Shown here: positions 1 to 8,173 of the stretch, piece by piece
Layout of the letters: each line of letters starts with the position of its first letter
Position numbering within the stretch: position 1 is the stretch's first letter
Assembly (NCBI RefSeq): GCF_025264625.1
Contig: NZ_CP093313.1
Span: 4,340,001-4,404,000, forward strand
Reading direction: 5' to 3'
Length of the DNA: 64,000 nucleotides
From: Occallatibacter riparius
GTDB taxonomy: Bacteria > Acidobacteriota > Terriglobia > Terriglobales > Acidobacteriaceae
The notes under the pieces: generated by a model
What the model was told of the DNA's origin: nothing
Database searches by the model: none
Seen by the model: the letters and a program-made list of their open reading frames with translations, nothing else
Made by a program: the position numbers and the translations under genes

Positions 1-322
1 GCAGTTTCACGTCGGTGGCGATTTCGATGATGGTTCGCGGGTGGTGTCCACGCCCTTCTTCATTTGCGGTGGTGCGAAGGATGAACGCTGGTCTGCCGAA
101 TATCGAGCAGGGAACAATGTTCACGGTGACGGTCCCGCCATACTCCGCGGCTTCGAGACGCAGGCTGCCCGCGGGAACAAACCAGGGTTCGTCGAGTTGC
201 AGGTTCAGGGTGCCAGGGAACAGCAGCATTCCCGTCTTGCGCAGGTAGTGATCGCGGAGTCTCTCGATCCAGACCGAGAAATTCCCCATTCCTGATACGA
301 CTTTTCCGCGCAGCTTAGGCAT
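1..322 (-). CDS. CTP-dependent (DUF120-type) riboflavin kinase, C-terminus outside window
   Basis: The reverse strand reads open from the ATG at 322 to the window edge, about 107 codons. The protein begins MPKLRGKVVSGMG, has FPGTLNLQLD near residue 36, and ends at the edge in HHPRTIIEIATDVKL. This is the layout of archaeal RibK (DUF120): xGxVVSGxG at the N-terminus, a GTLNLxL loop, and an IIEIxAxxKLR segment before the C-terminal strand. RibK phosphorylates riboflavin to FMN with CTP rather than ATP. The nucleotide loop usually written GLGEG is here GMGNF, so the family is clear but the cofactor preference is inferred. The last 20-30 residues are missing. Bacteria normally use RibF for this step, which makes the gene unusual. 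Similarity was judged from memory of the family. Confidence 0.7.
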   Translation of the reverse strand, partial: MPKLRGKVVSGMGNFSVWIERLRDHYLRKTGMLLFPGTLNLQLDEPWFVPAGSLRLEAAEYGGTVTVNIVPCSIFGRPAFILRTTANEEGRGHHPRTIIEIATDVKL

Positions 323-390
323 GCCAACCTCGTCCACCGATGATAAAGGAACGCTCGGCGAGGGCCGTAGACTGCCACGGGAATGGAGCA

Positions 391-415
391 GCGGGCCGGC
401 GTCATTCCGGCCCGC
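391..415. other. Perfect 9-bp GC hairpin between two minus-strand genes
   Basis: GCGGGCCGG (391-399) pairs perfectly with CCGGCCCGC (407-415) around a 7-base loop. It lies 40 bases downstream of the secreted-protein gene that ends at 455 and upstream of the riboflavin kinase start at 322. There is no T-run on either side, so it is a weak candidate terminator or an mRNA 3' stem. Confidence 0.4.
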
Positions 416-454
416 AGTAGGGGACAAGCATCGCGCAAGCGTGGTTGGAACAGC

Positions 455-940
455 TCACCGTCCGGGTCCGCTCAGCCGCGTCGCCGCGTGCGTCACGCAG
501 CCAACGGAGATCACATTGCCGGCCAGGTCAGAATCGGTAATGGTCCCCTTTGCCGTGAAGCTCTGGCCGTCGGGGTTGAGCGTCATGCTGTTGAGTCCCT
601 CGGCGATGGAATGAGGCGTGCCATCCGTGTTGTAGCGGAAGAACCAGTATGAAGCGACGTAGGCGCGCCTCTGATCACCGTGGCTCCAGGTGCCAACGCT
701 GCTTCCGCGCAGGTAGGTGCTGGCTGTCTCGCTGAAGGATCCGTCGCGGCTGAACAACTGCAGGGCGCGAACGGTACGGATGAGATGCCCGTCGTTGCAA
801 TCCACTACGGTGACGTGCACATCCCACGTGCCCAGCATAGGATCCATTCCCATGGATTCGCGTTCCTGTGCGTGCAGGATGGTCTGCGTTGTGGCAAGAG
901 CCAGGATAAGGGTGGCAATGCGGAACATCATCTTCGTCAT
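455..940 (-). CDS. Small secreted hypothetical protein
   Basis: The 161-residue product starts MTKMMFRIATLILALA and has a standard Sec signal peptide cleaved near TILHAQ. The mature part is about 135 residues, rich in beta-strand-like segments (LGTWDVHVTVVDC, GTWSHGD, SYWFFRYN) and has two cysteines. The opening LGTWDV followed by strands resembles small lipocalin-like or DUF-type periplasmic proteins, but I do not recognise a named family. It is followed by a GC hairpin. The upstream 120 bases separate it from the sigma-factor gene on the same strand, so it may have its own promoter. Function unknown; export is the only firm statement. Confidence 0.65.
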   Translation of the reverse strand: MTKMMFRIATLILALATTQTILHAQERESMGMDPMLGTWDVHVTVVDCNDGHLIRTVRALQLFSRDGSFSETASTYLRGSSVGTWSHGDQRRAYVASYWFFRYNTDGTPHSIAEGLNSMTLNPDGQSFTAKGTITDSDLAGNVISVGCVTHAATRLSGPGR

Positions 941-1062
941 AACGACCTCCGTCTCAGGTGTGAATTTGCGGCGGCATAACCGCCTTCACCCCTTCAGGCG
1001 CAAGACCGCGAAGAAAACTGGCATGAGGTCAAAATTTATTTTTCAGCTAGTTCTGGCTGATC

Positions 1063-1629
1063 CTAGTTATGGCTGATCTGGGACTGGAGCCAGGAGCGCG
1101 CGAATTTCCAGTCGCGCATCACAGTCTCCGGCGAAACCGCGAGGACCTCGGCGGATTCGTCCACGCTCAGCCCGCCGAAGAAACGCATCTCCACTACGCG
1201 CGCCTTGCGCGCATCCAGCTGGGCCAGCGCTTTGAGCGCATCATCTAAAGCGATCAGTTCGCGGGCGCGGATCGCGCCGATGTCCGGCAGCTCATCCAGA
1301 TTGAGCCGCTCTGCGCTGCCTCCGCGTTTGGCGGCCAGGCGGCGGCGCGCGCGGTCCAGCAGAATATTGCGCATGATCTGCGCCGAGATCGCATAGAAAT
1401 GAGCGCGATGCTGCCAGTCGACGTTCGTGATGTCAACCAGCTCGATGAAGGCTTCGTGGACGAGGGCGGTGGCCTGTAGGGTGTTGCCGGCGCGCTCGTT
1501 GCGCATGTAGCTGCCGGCTATGCGGCGCAGCGTGCGATAGACGTGCGGAGTGAGCTTCTCCAGGGCCTCGCGATCGCCTCCGGCCCAGGCGCGTAGCAGC
1601 GCGGTCGTTTCCGAAATGCTTTCAGTCAT
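1063..1629 (-). CDS. ECF-like RNA polymerase sigma factor (kinase-associated type)
   Basis: From the ATG at 1629 (MTESISETTALL) the product is 188 residues. Region 2 is seen in LVHEAFIELVD and HRAHFYAISAQIMRNILLDRARRR; region 4 in VVEMRFFGGLSVDESAEVLAVSPETVMRDWKFARSWL, a typical sigma-70 region 4 helix-turn-helix. This is the Sigma70_ECF subtype (PF07638) common in Acidobacteria and Planctomycetes, where it sits beside Ser/Thr kinases. A longer reading from 1737 would run into the start of the divergent kinase, and its first 36 residues do not look like sigma factor. No anti-sigma factor is adjacent; control by the neighbouring kinase is inferred from the family. Confidence 0.9.
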   Translation of the reverse strand: MTESISETTALLRAWAGGDREALEKLTPHVYRTLRRIAGSYMRNERAGNTLQATALVHEAFIELVDITNVDWQHRAHFYAISAQIMRNILLDRARRRLAAKRGGSAERLNLDELPDIGAIRARELIALDDALKALAQLDARKARVVEMRFFGGLSVDESAEVLAVSPETVMRDWKFARSWLQSQISHN

Positions 1630-1754
1630 CTTGTTTGATTCGCGCCGATTATACCCCGGAGGCACAGGCCCGAACCCTTGCGAAATTGCAAAGAGGCGAT
1701 TGCAGCCCGTACGTGCCGATCTTATGATGGTTGGCACTCCCCGCGGATATCCCC

Positions 1755-4382
1755 ATGCGACCCGAAGATCTGCGTCAGATCGAAGAGCTGTACCACTCGG
1801 CGCGCGAGCGCGGCACTGCTGTGCTCGATGACGTTGCGCCCAGCCTGCGGCGCGAAGTGGAGAAGCTGCTGGCCCAGGACTCTGAGGACGCGGAAGACGC
1901 CGGAAAGCTTCTCGATCAAAGTGCGGCGGAACTGTTGATCCAGATGCCCGTCCCCGAAGTGGAGCCCGGCTCCCTCCTGGGGCCCTACAAGATTGAAGCC
2001 CCGCTGGGAGAAGGCGGAATGGGGCAGGTCTTTCGCGCCCGCGATACGCGGCTCGGCCGCACGGTTGCGATAAAAATCCTCAAGGAGTGGAGCGGCCGTT
2101 TCGAGAAGGAGTCGCGAGCCATAGCGGCTCTCAATCACCCCAACATCTGCACGCTGCATGACGTTGGCGCCAATTACCTGGTGATGGAGCTGATCCAGGG
2201 CGAGACCCTGACCGAGCGTCTCAAGCGCGGCTCGCTGCCCCCAGAGCAGGTTGTGCAGATCGGCAAGCAGATTGCCGAAGCCGTTGCCGCAGCGCACAGC
2301 CAGGGCATCATTCATCGTGACCTGAAACCCGGCAACGTCATGCTGACCAAAGTCGGCGTAAAGGTGCTCGACTTTGGTCTCGCAAAAACAGCCGCCGATC
2401 CCGCGGTGAGCGTTGAGGGAGTGCTCCTGGGTACCCCGGCCTACATGGCTCCAGAGCTGTTCGAAGGCGCGGCCGCCGATGCGCGAACCGACATCTACGC
2501 GCTCGGTCTCATGCTGCGCGAGATGCTGACCGGCAAATACCCCGAGCGGATGGACAAAGTTCCGCCCGTGCTGGCCCGCCTGGTGAACCGGTGCATTGAG
2601 CGCGACCCCGAGGAGCGATGGCAATCAGTCGCCGATCTGAAGTGGGAGCTCGAATGGGCCGCACTGCCTTCCGCGCCAAGCCAAAAGAGTTCATGGCGAA
2701 ATCCACTCGCCGGCGTCGCTTTTGCCGCGATAGCGCTGGCCGCGTTAGCTTACTTCATGCTGCGCAGACCGTCGCCCCCGCCGCAGCCGGCGCGCCTCAG
2801 CATTGTGCTTCCCGATCGAGCGCGCGCGGTGTCCATGGCTCTCTCGCCGGATGGCCGCTCGCTGGCCCTCGTTCTGGTGAGAGACGGCCGCCAGCAGATC
2901 TGGGTCCGATCTCTGGATGCGCTGGAGATGACGCCGCTGGAGGGCACCGATGGAGCACTTCATCCATTCTGGTCGCCCGACGGGCGGTCGATCGCCTTCT
3001 TTGCCGATGCCAGGCTGAAGAAGATCGATCGCGCCGGCGGCCCCGTGCAGACGCTGTGCGTTGCGCTGGCCGCGCTGGGAGGCACGTGGGGTGCAAAGGG
3101 TGACATCCTCGTGGCCGGCCAGGACCTCATCAAACGAGTGTCACCCGTCAGCGGAGAGGTATCGCTTCTGCCCGAGTCTGCAGGCGTGAGGAGCGGCGCT
3201 TATCCCTCTTTCCTCCCGGATGGTGAGCACTACCTGGCCACGCGCGGTGATGGAGTGTGGCTGGGCGCAACGCACACAGCAGACGCGCGGAAACTCGTGC
3301 CGGACGTTACGAGCGCGCAGTTCATGGCTCCGCCGCCTGGAAGCAGGATAGGCGCTGTGCTCTTCGAGCGCGGAAACGCGCTCATGGCGCTGCCGTTCGA
3401 TGTAAAACGGCTGGAGTCGGCGGGCGATGCCGTATCCGTTGCGCAGGAGCTTGCCGGCGGACCCGACCGGTACCGCCTTGCTGCGGGGTCCACCGCCGGT
3501 GTGCTTGCGTATGTTTCCGGCCAGCCAACAGGCTGGCAATACGTGTGGCGCGATCGCGAAGGCAAGAATCTCGGCTCGTATCCAAACGCGGGTGCAGTTG
3601 CGATGATCTCGCCCGACGGAAAGAAGCTTCTCGGCGAGCACTTTGACGGCGGTGTGTGGGTTACAGAATTCGCTGCAGGAACCGGCACCAGGTTGACGTT
3701 TGGTGGTGGGGCCAATCCGGTGTGGTCGCCCGATGGAAAATACATCGCCTACGGCAAAGTCGACGACGGCATCTACCGTAAGCTCGCGAGCGGCGAAGGT
3801 GATGAAGAACTGCTGACCAAGGTGAAGAATCTGGCTGCACCCAAGAGCTGGTCGCCGGATGGGAAATACCTGGTCTATGCGCAGATTGATTTCGGCGTCG
3901 GCTCTGACCTGATGGCGATCGCGGTCAACGGAGATCGCAAGCCATTTCCCGTGGTGCAAACCGCGGCCGCCGAAGATCAGGGACAGTTCTCTCCTGACGG
4001 CCGTTGGCTCGCCTACACTTCCAACGAATCGGGGCAGGGCGAGGTGTATGTGATTCCGTTCCCCCAGTCGGGAGGGGCGAAGTGGCTGGTGTCTCGGGGA
4101 GGTGGAGTGCTGCCGCGATGGCGCCGCGACGGCAAGAAGCTTTTCTACATCTCGGCTGACTCGCGCATGATGGAGGTCGATGTGACCACGCGGCCGGTGT
4201 TTCGCTCGGGGACCCCGCGACCGCTGTTCCAGACCAACATTGTCGACACCGGAATACGCAGTGGCCCCATGAGCTGGGACGTCGCGCCAGACGGAAACCG
4301 TTTCCTGATCATCACCCCCAACGTGGTAGCGACGCCCGCCGTAACTGTCGCCTTGAACTGGAAGGTGGAAGGCGCGAAGTGA
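1755..4382 (+). CDS. Transmembrane Ser/Thr protein kinase with TolB/WD40-type propeller
   Basis: The ATG at 1755 gives MRPEDLRQIEELYHSA, the usual opening of this acidobacterial kinase class, so it is preferred to the in-frame TTG at 1731. The 875-residue protein has a short N-terminal helix, a complete kinase domain (GEGGMGQVF near 85, AIK lysine near 107, HRDLKPGN near 187, DFG near 206, TPAYMAPE near 227), one transmembrane helix near 316-336, and an exported C-terminal propeller with repeated SPDG and WSPDGK motifs (PD40 repeats). It probably phosphorylates cytoplasmic targets in response to a ligand or protein bound by the propeller. It is divergent from the ECF-like sigma factor with a 125-base shared promoter region, which suggests a sensor-sigma pair. 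Confidence 0.92.
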   Translation: MRPEDLRQIEELYHSARERGTAVLDDVAPSLRREVEKLLAQDSEDAEDAGKLLDQSAAELLIQMPVPEVEPGSLLGPYKIEAPLGEGGMGQVFRARDTRLGRTVAIKILKEWSGRFEKESRAIAALNHPNICTLHDVGANYLVMELIQGETLTERLKRGSLPPEQVVQIGKQIAEAVAAAHSQGIIHRDLKPGNVMLTKVGVKVLDFGLAKTAADPAVSVEGVLLGTPAYMAPELFEGAAADARTDIYALGLMLREMLTGKYPERMDKVPPVLARLVNRCIERDPEERWQSVADLKWELEWAALPSAPSQKSSWRNPLAGVAFAAIALAALAYFMLRRPSPPPQPARLSIVLPDRARAVSMALSPDGRSLALVLVRDGRQQIWVRSLDALEMTPLEGTDGALHPFWSPDGRSIAFFADARLKKIDRAGGPVQTLCVALAALGGTWGAKGDILVAGQDLIKRVSPVSGEVSLLPESAGVRSGAYPSFLPDGEHYLATRGDGVWLGATHTADARKLVPDVTSAQFMAPPPGSRIGAVLFERGNALMALPFDVKRLESAGDAVSVAQELAGGPDRYRLAAGSTAGVLAYVSGQPTGWQYVWRDREGKNLGSYPNAGAVAMISPDGKKLLGEHFDGGVWVTEFAAGTGTRLTFGGGANPVWSPDGKYIAYGKVDDGIYRKLASGEGDEELLTKVKNLAAPKSWSPDGKYLVYAQIDFGVGSDLMAIAVNGDRKPFPVVQTAAAEDQGQFSPDGRWLAYTSNESGQGEVYVIPFPQSGGAKWLVSRGGGVLPRWRRDGKKLFYISADSRMMEVDVTTRPVFRSGTPRPLFQTNIVDTGIRSGPMSWDVAPDGNRFLIITPNVVATPAVTVALNWKVEGAK

Positions 4383-4438
4383 GCGCAGGAGAACGCCTGC
4401 CCGAGATACCTAAGCTCGATCGTGCAGACCGAAGCTCT

Positions 4439-7400
4439 TCATGTCGCATCTGTTCTCGCAATCGGTCCATCGGCGGGCAGAAAGATGGAAAACACCGTGC
4501 CGTGGTGGCGAGGGTGCGTGGAAGAGCGAGCGTGTATGCTGCCACGATGCTTGTCTATGATCTGTTTGCTCACCCACAATCCCAATCCGGTTCCGGTGGC
4601 CGGCTTGGTGCTGAAGAAAGGCTCGAAAAGGCGTTTGCGAACCTCGCGATTCATTCCGTGCCCGGAATCTGCAATCGTGATCCGAACCCCTGCTTGTCCG
4701 GTGCGAGCATGCGTACACGCCTGTTCACGGATGATGATTTCTCCACTTTGCCCGACTGCATCCAGCGCATTCCGAAGCAGATTTGAGAGCACCTGCCGGA
4801 GCTCCCCGGGATAGCCGCGGATGATTGCATCGCCACGACTTTGACGCTTGATCCGCAGGTCTGGATGAGACAGCCGTGTCGAAAAGAGAGAGAGAACGGA
4901 GCCGACGAGTTCTGCCGGCCTTACCGGCGTCGGGTTTGCGCTGTTTCGATGAAAGCTCAGGGTCTGTGTCGCGATGTGCGAAACACGGTTAAGCTCGGAC
5001 TGGGCCGCAGTCAGGAATTCGCGCGTCCTTGCCTCCATGTTCTGATCGCTCTCGATCAGATAAAGCAGATTCGTAATCGCCTCCAGCGGATTGTTGATCT
5101 CGTGTGCGATCGACGAAGCCATACGCCCGACAGCGGCAAGTTTCTCTGACTGACGCAGCGCCGTTTCTGCTTTGAGCTTCGCCGTAATATCGCGGAAAAA
5201 TACCGCGATGCCTGCTTCGGTCGGATATGCATGCACTTCGAACCACTTGTCCAGCGGCTCGGGATAGTATTCCTGAAAATCGACGCTCACATTCTCAAGC
5301 ATTACGCGATGATATTGGTGCCAGAATTCACTGCCCACAGCACCCGGAAACTCGGACCACACGGTCTTTCCAATCAGATCTCGACCGTTCGCGATAAGTT
5401 CGACAGCGTTGGGATTGAGATACGTAAAGCGCCAGTCACGATCGAGCACAAAGACCGCATCGGTGGTGCGTTCCAGAACCTCGCGGGCGCGGTTCTCACT
5501 GGCTCGGACGGCCTCTTCACTCGAAGCGCGCACCTCCGCAATCTTCAAGGCGGAACGGACGCGGGCTACCAACTCGCGGGCTGAGAACGGCTTTGTGATG
5601 TAATCGTCTGCGCCGGCTTCGCGGCCCTCCAGTTCCAGTTCCGCGCCGGCGCGTGCCGAGAGCATAATCACCGGCATCCTTGTGATCTCTGGCGTCGAAC
5701 GTATGCTGTTCAACAGGGCATACCCGTCCATCACGGGCATCATTACGTCGGTCAGAACCAGGTCGGGCCGGCCCCGCTGCATCTTCCCCAACGCCTCTGC
5801 ACCATTCCCGGCCGTCTCCACGTGGAAAGACGGCTCGAGCAGGCGCGTGAGGTAAAACCGCATGTCCGCGTTGTCGTCCACCACGAGTAGGCGGTGACGT
5901 TTCTCCTGCGGGAGCGCAGCAGCATCTCCAAGCAGCGCGTCCGTCACGGGCAGCGCAACGGCAGCGTCGGACGATCCCGATTCCTCGATCCAGCGAAGGG
6001 CTTCCATCACGAATCCGTCGAGGCGCGTGGAAACAAGCGCCTTGGGGGGCGCGCTCTTGATCTTCTCAGAATCCAGGTGTTGCGCTCCCTTGCGCAGCCG
6101 GACGATGAAGTGCGACCCCTCTCCCTCGGCGCTGGTCACCTCAATGACGCCGCCGTGAATCTTCACGAGTTCGTGGACGAGCGCGAGCCCGATGCCGGTT
6201 CCCTCGTAACTTCGCCCCGGTGTGTTCTCGATGCGGTGAAAGCGTTGGAACACCTTCGACAATTCCGATGCAGGAATGCCCACGCCCGTGTCCGTGACGC
6301 GCAGTTCGACGCTCTCGGCGTTCTCCGCCAACTCCACCGTCACAGAGCCGGAGAGCGTGAACTTGAAAGCGTTTGAGATTAGATTGAGGACCGTCTTCTC
6401 CCACATCTCCCGGTCCACATAGATGGGCTCGGAAAGCGGGGGTGCCTTGATGACCAGTGCGAGTCCTGCTTTGTCGAATGTGGACTGAAATCCGCTCGCC
6501 AGCTCTTTCGTCATGAGCGCCAGATCGAGCGGCTCGAATGTCGCCGCCACCCGTCCCGCTTCAATCCGCGAAAAGTCCAGGAGGTTGTTGACGAGCCGCT
6601 GCAAACGAATCACATTCCGCTGTGCGAGATCGATGCGCTCAAGGTCCGCTGCCGACATCGAAGCAGACGATGCCAGGTCCTCCAGCGGACTCGCAATCAA
6701 TGTCAGCGGCGTTCTGAACTCGTGGCTGATGTTGCTGAAGAAAACCGTTTTGGCTCGATCCAGCTCCGCGAGCGACTCCGCTCTGCGGCGCGCGTCTTCC
6801 AAGGCGCGGGCATTGGCTAGCCGCCCGGAAATCACCTGCGCGCAGCGCGCGAGGAATTGCTCCATCGCGTCGTCGAACTGCTTGCGCGCATTCACGCCGA
6901 TCACGATGAATCCGACTGGATTCACGGATCCGCTGCTGAAAGGAATGACGACAGCCTCGTTCGGGGTCTCTGGCCATGGGCCCGCCGGGACCTGTGCGAA
7001 CCTGCTCTTCAGGTCAGGCACGTGCTGAACCGCTGTGGCCTCCAGCGCGCTGCGTACGGGCCACGGCGCATCTTCGGCAAGCGATAAAGTCTCCGGGCAA
7101 ATCGGACCTCCCGCAGCAGCCCCCGTCACCGCCTGCAGTGTCGCCACCCCAACGCGTTCGTCCACAAGGTAAATCGCCGCGAACGGAATATCGAGTTGGT
7201 TTTCCGCCAGTACCCCCCCGGCGGCCCGGCATACCTCCTCCGCCGTGCGCGCCTGGGGATCGCTCGAGCCCAGGTCGCGAACGGTCTTCAGGCGTCGTTG
7301 TTCGAAGACCTGCCCCGTGACCTCCGAACAGGTGACGAAGACGCCGCCGACTTCCCCCAGATCGTCGCTGGGAATCGGGCTGTAGGAGAAGTCGTAGTAG

Positions 7401-7807
7401 CACTCTTCCATGTAGCCGTCGCGGTTCAGGAATAGAGCCTGGCCCAGCAACGTGGTCTCTTGCCCTGTCTGTAACACCCTCCGGAACATGGGCCCAATAA
7501 ACTCCCATAGTTCAGGAAAAGTATCTGGGGTTCCGATGCCCAGAGCAGCGGGGTGCTTGAGCTTGCCCAGTATCGGCCGGTATGCGTCGTTGTAAAACTG
7601 GATGAACCCCGGCCCCCATGCAATGTACATGGGGTAGCCGCTGCCCAGCAGCAGGCGCACGGCAACCCGCAAGGAACGCGGCCACTGATCTGGATCGCCA
7701 AGCTCGGTGTTGCGCCAGTCCAGCTCGCGCATCAACCGAGCCATCTCTCCAGGGCCCGAGAACAGACTGATCCCAGGTTTCTCTAACAATTCCGCTTGCT
7801 GTTCCAT
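4439..7807 (-). CDS. Hybrid histidine kinase PAS-GAF-HK-REC-PAS-HK
   Basis: The start at 7807 (MEQQAELLEKPG) gives 1122 residues; a GTG at 7843 would add 12. Domains in order: PAS-like segment (45-165), GAF (190-330), first HisKA with phospho-acceptor in SHEFRTPL (His near 362) and ATPase core (NLISNAFKF, DTGVGIP, GTGIGLAL), receiver (LLVVDDN, phosphorylated Asp near 687 in LTDVMMPVMDG, Lys in TKPF), PAS (near 780-880), and second HisKA (IAHEINNPL, His near 902) with ATPase core (NLLRNALDA, DSGHGM, GTGLGLW). There is no transmembrane helix, so it is cytoplasmic. Two complete kinase cores around a receiver is unusual. No separate response regulator is next to it. It converges on the Ser/Thr kinase gene with 56 bases between stops. 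Confidence 0.92.
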   Translation of the reverse strand: MEQQAELLEKPGISLFSGPGEMARLMRELDWRNTELGDPDQWPRSLRVAVRLLLGSGYPMYIAWGPGFIQFYNDAYRPILGKLKHPAALGIGTPDTFPELWEFIGPMFRRVLQTGQETTLLGQALFLNRDGYMEECYYDFSYSPIPSDDLGEVGGVFVTCSEVTGQVFEQRRLKTVRDLGSSDPQARTAEEVCRAAGGVLAENQLDIPFAAIYLVDERVGVATLQAVTGAAAGGPICPETLSLAEDAPWPVRSALEATAVQHVPDLKSRFAQVPAGPWPETPNEAVVIPFSSGSVNPVGFIVIGVNARKQFDDAMEQFLARCAQVISGRLANARALEDARRRAESLAELDRAKTVFFSNISHEFRTPLTLIASPLEDLASSASMSAADLERIDLAQRNVIRLQRLVNNLLDFSRIEAGRVAATFEPLDLALMTKELASGFQSTFDKAGLALVIKAPPLSEPIYVDREMWEKTVLNLISNAFKFTLSGSVTVELAENAESVELRVTDTGVGIPASELSKVFQRFHRIENTPGRSYEGTGIGLALVHELVKIHGGVIEVTSAEGEGSHFIVRLRKGAQHLDSEKIKSAPPKALVSTRLDGFVMEALRWIEESGSSDAAVALPVTDALLGDAAALPQEKRHRLLVVDDNADMRFYLTRLLEPSFHVETAGNGAEALGKMQRGRPDLVLTDVMMPVMDGYALLNSIRSTPEITRMPVIMLSARAGAELELEGREAGADDYITKPFSARELVARVRSALKIAEVRASSEEAVRASENRAREVLERTTDAVFVLDRDWRFTYLNPNAVELIANGRDLIGKTVWSEFPGAVGSEFWHQYHRVMLENVSVDFQEYYPEPLDKWFEVHAYPTEAGIAVFFRDITAKLKAETALRQSEKLAAVGRMASSIAHEINNPLEAITNLLYLIESDQNMEARTREFLTAAQSELNRVSHIATQTLSFHRNSANPTPVRPAELVGSVLSLFSTRLSHPDLRIKRQSRGDAIIRGYPGELRQVLSNLLRNALDAVGQSGEIIIREQACTHARTGQAGVRITIADSGHGMNREVRKRLFEPFFSTKPATGTGLGLWVSKQIIDKHRGSIHARSSTHPRHHGTVFSIFLPADGPIARTDAT

Positions 7808-8173
7808 GGGAGGCTCTGCCTGGTTTCTGGACACCGGATGCACTTTCGGGAAGGAGGAGTCTGCAACAGCGAAGAAGCATGCTCCGCCTGTGGGGGTGGC
7901 ACTCTAAGATTGGAAGCCAACTTTAGGTCATGAGGTTGCATCGGGACAAGCGCGGAATTCGCCTCTCGGTCCCATGCAGCGGTTCAGTTGCGTTGTAGCC
8001 AACTCTGTTTTCAATTACGCACCGATGTGACATGACAGCCCCCGTCAAATGACGCCCGCGGCCAGTTGACGGCTGAAGGCTGATGGCTGACTGCCGCCTT
8101 TACTCGCCTCAACCTTGCACGCTCCAAACGCCGCCAAGTAGACTTCTCCCGTTAACGAGAGGTCATTCCCCTG
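7808..8173. promoter_or_regulatory. Divergent intergenic region, histidine kinase / quinoprotein
   Basis: This 366-base stretch must hold promoters for both flanking genes. It contains an inverted GGGAC (7943-7947) / GTCCC (7969-7973), and three nearly tandem GGCTGA units at 8071-8092. No gene, tRNA or clear sigma-70 promoter could be assigned. Confidence 0.4.

Noticed and set aside
1731-1755. TTG start of the Ser/Thr kinase at 1731
   Set aside because: The ATG at 1755 gives the usual family opening and leaves a promoter gap.
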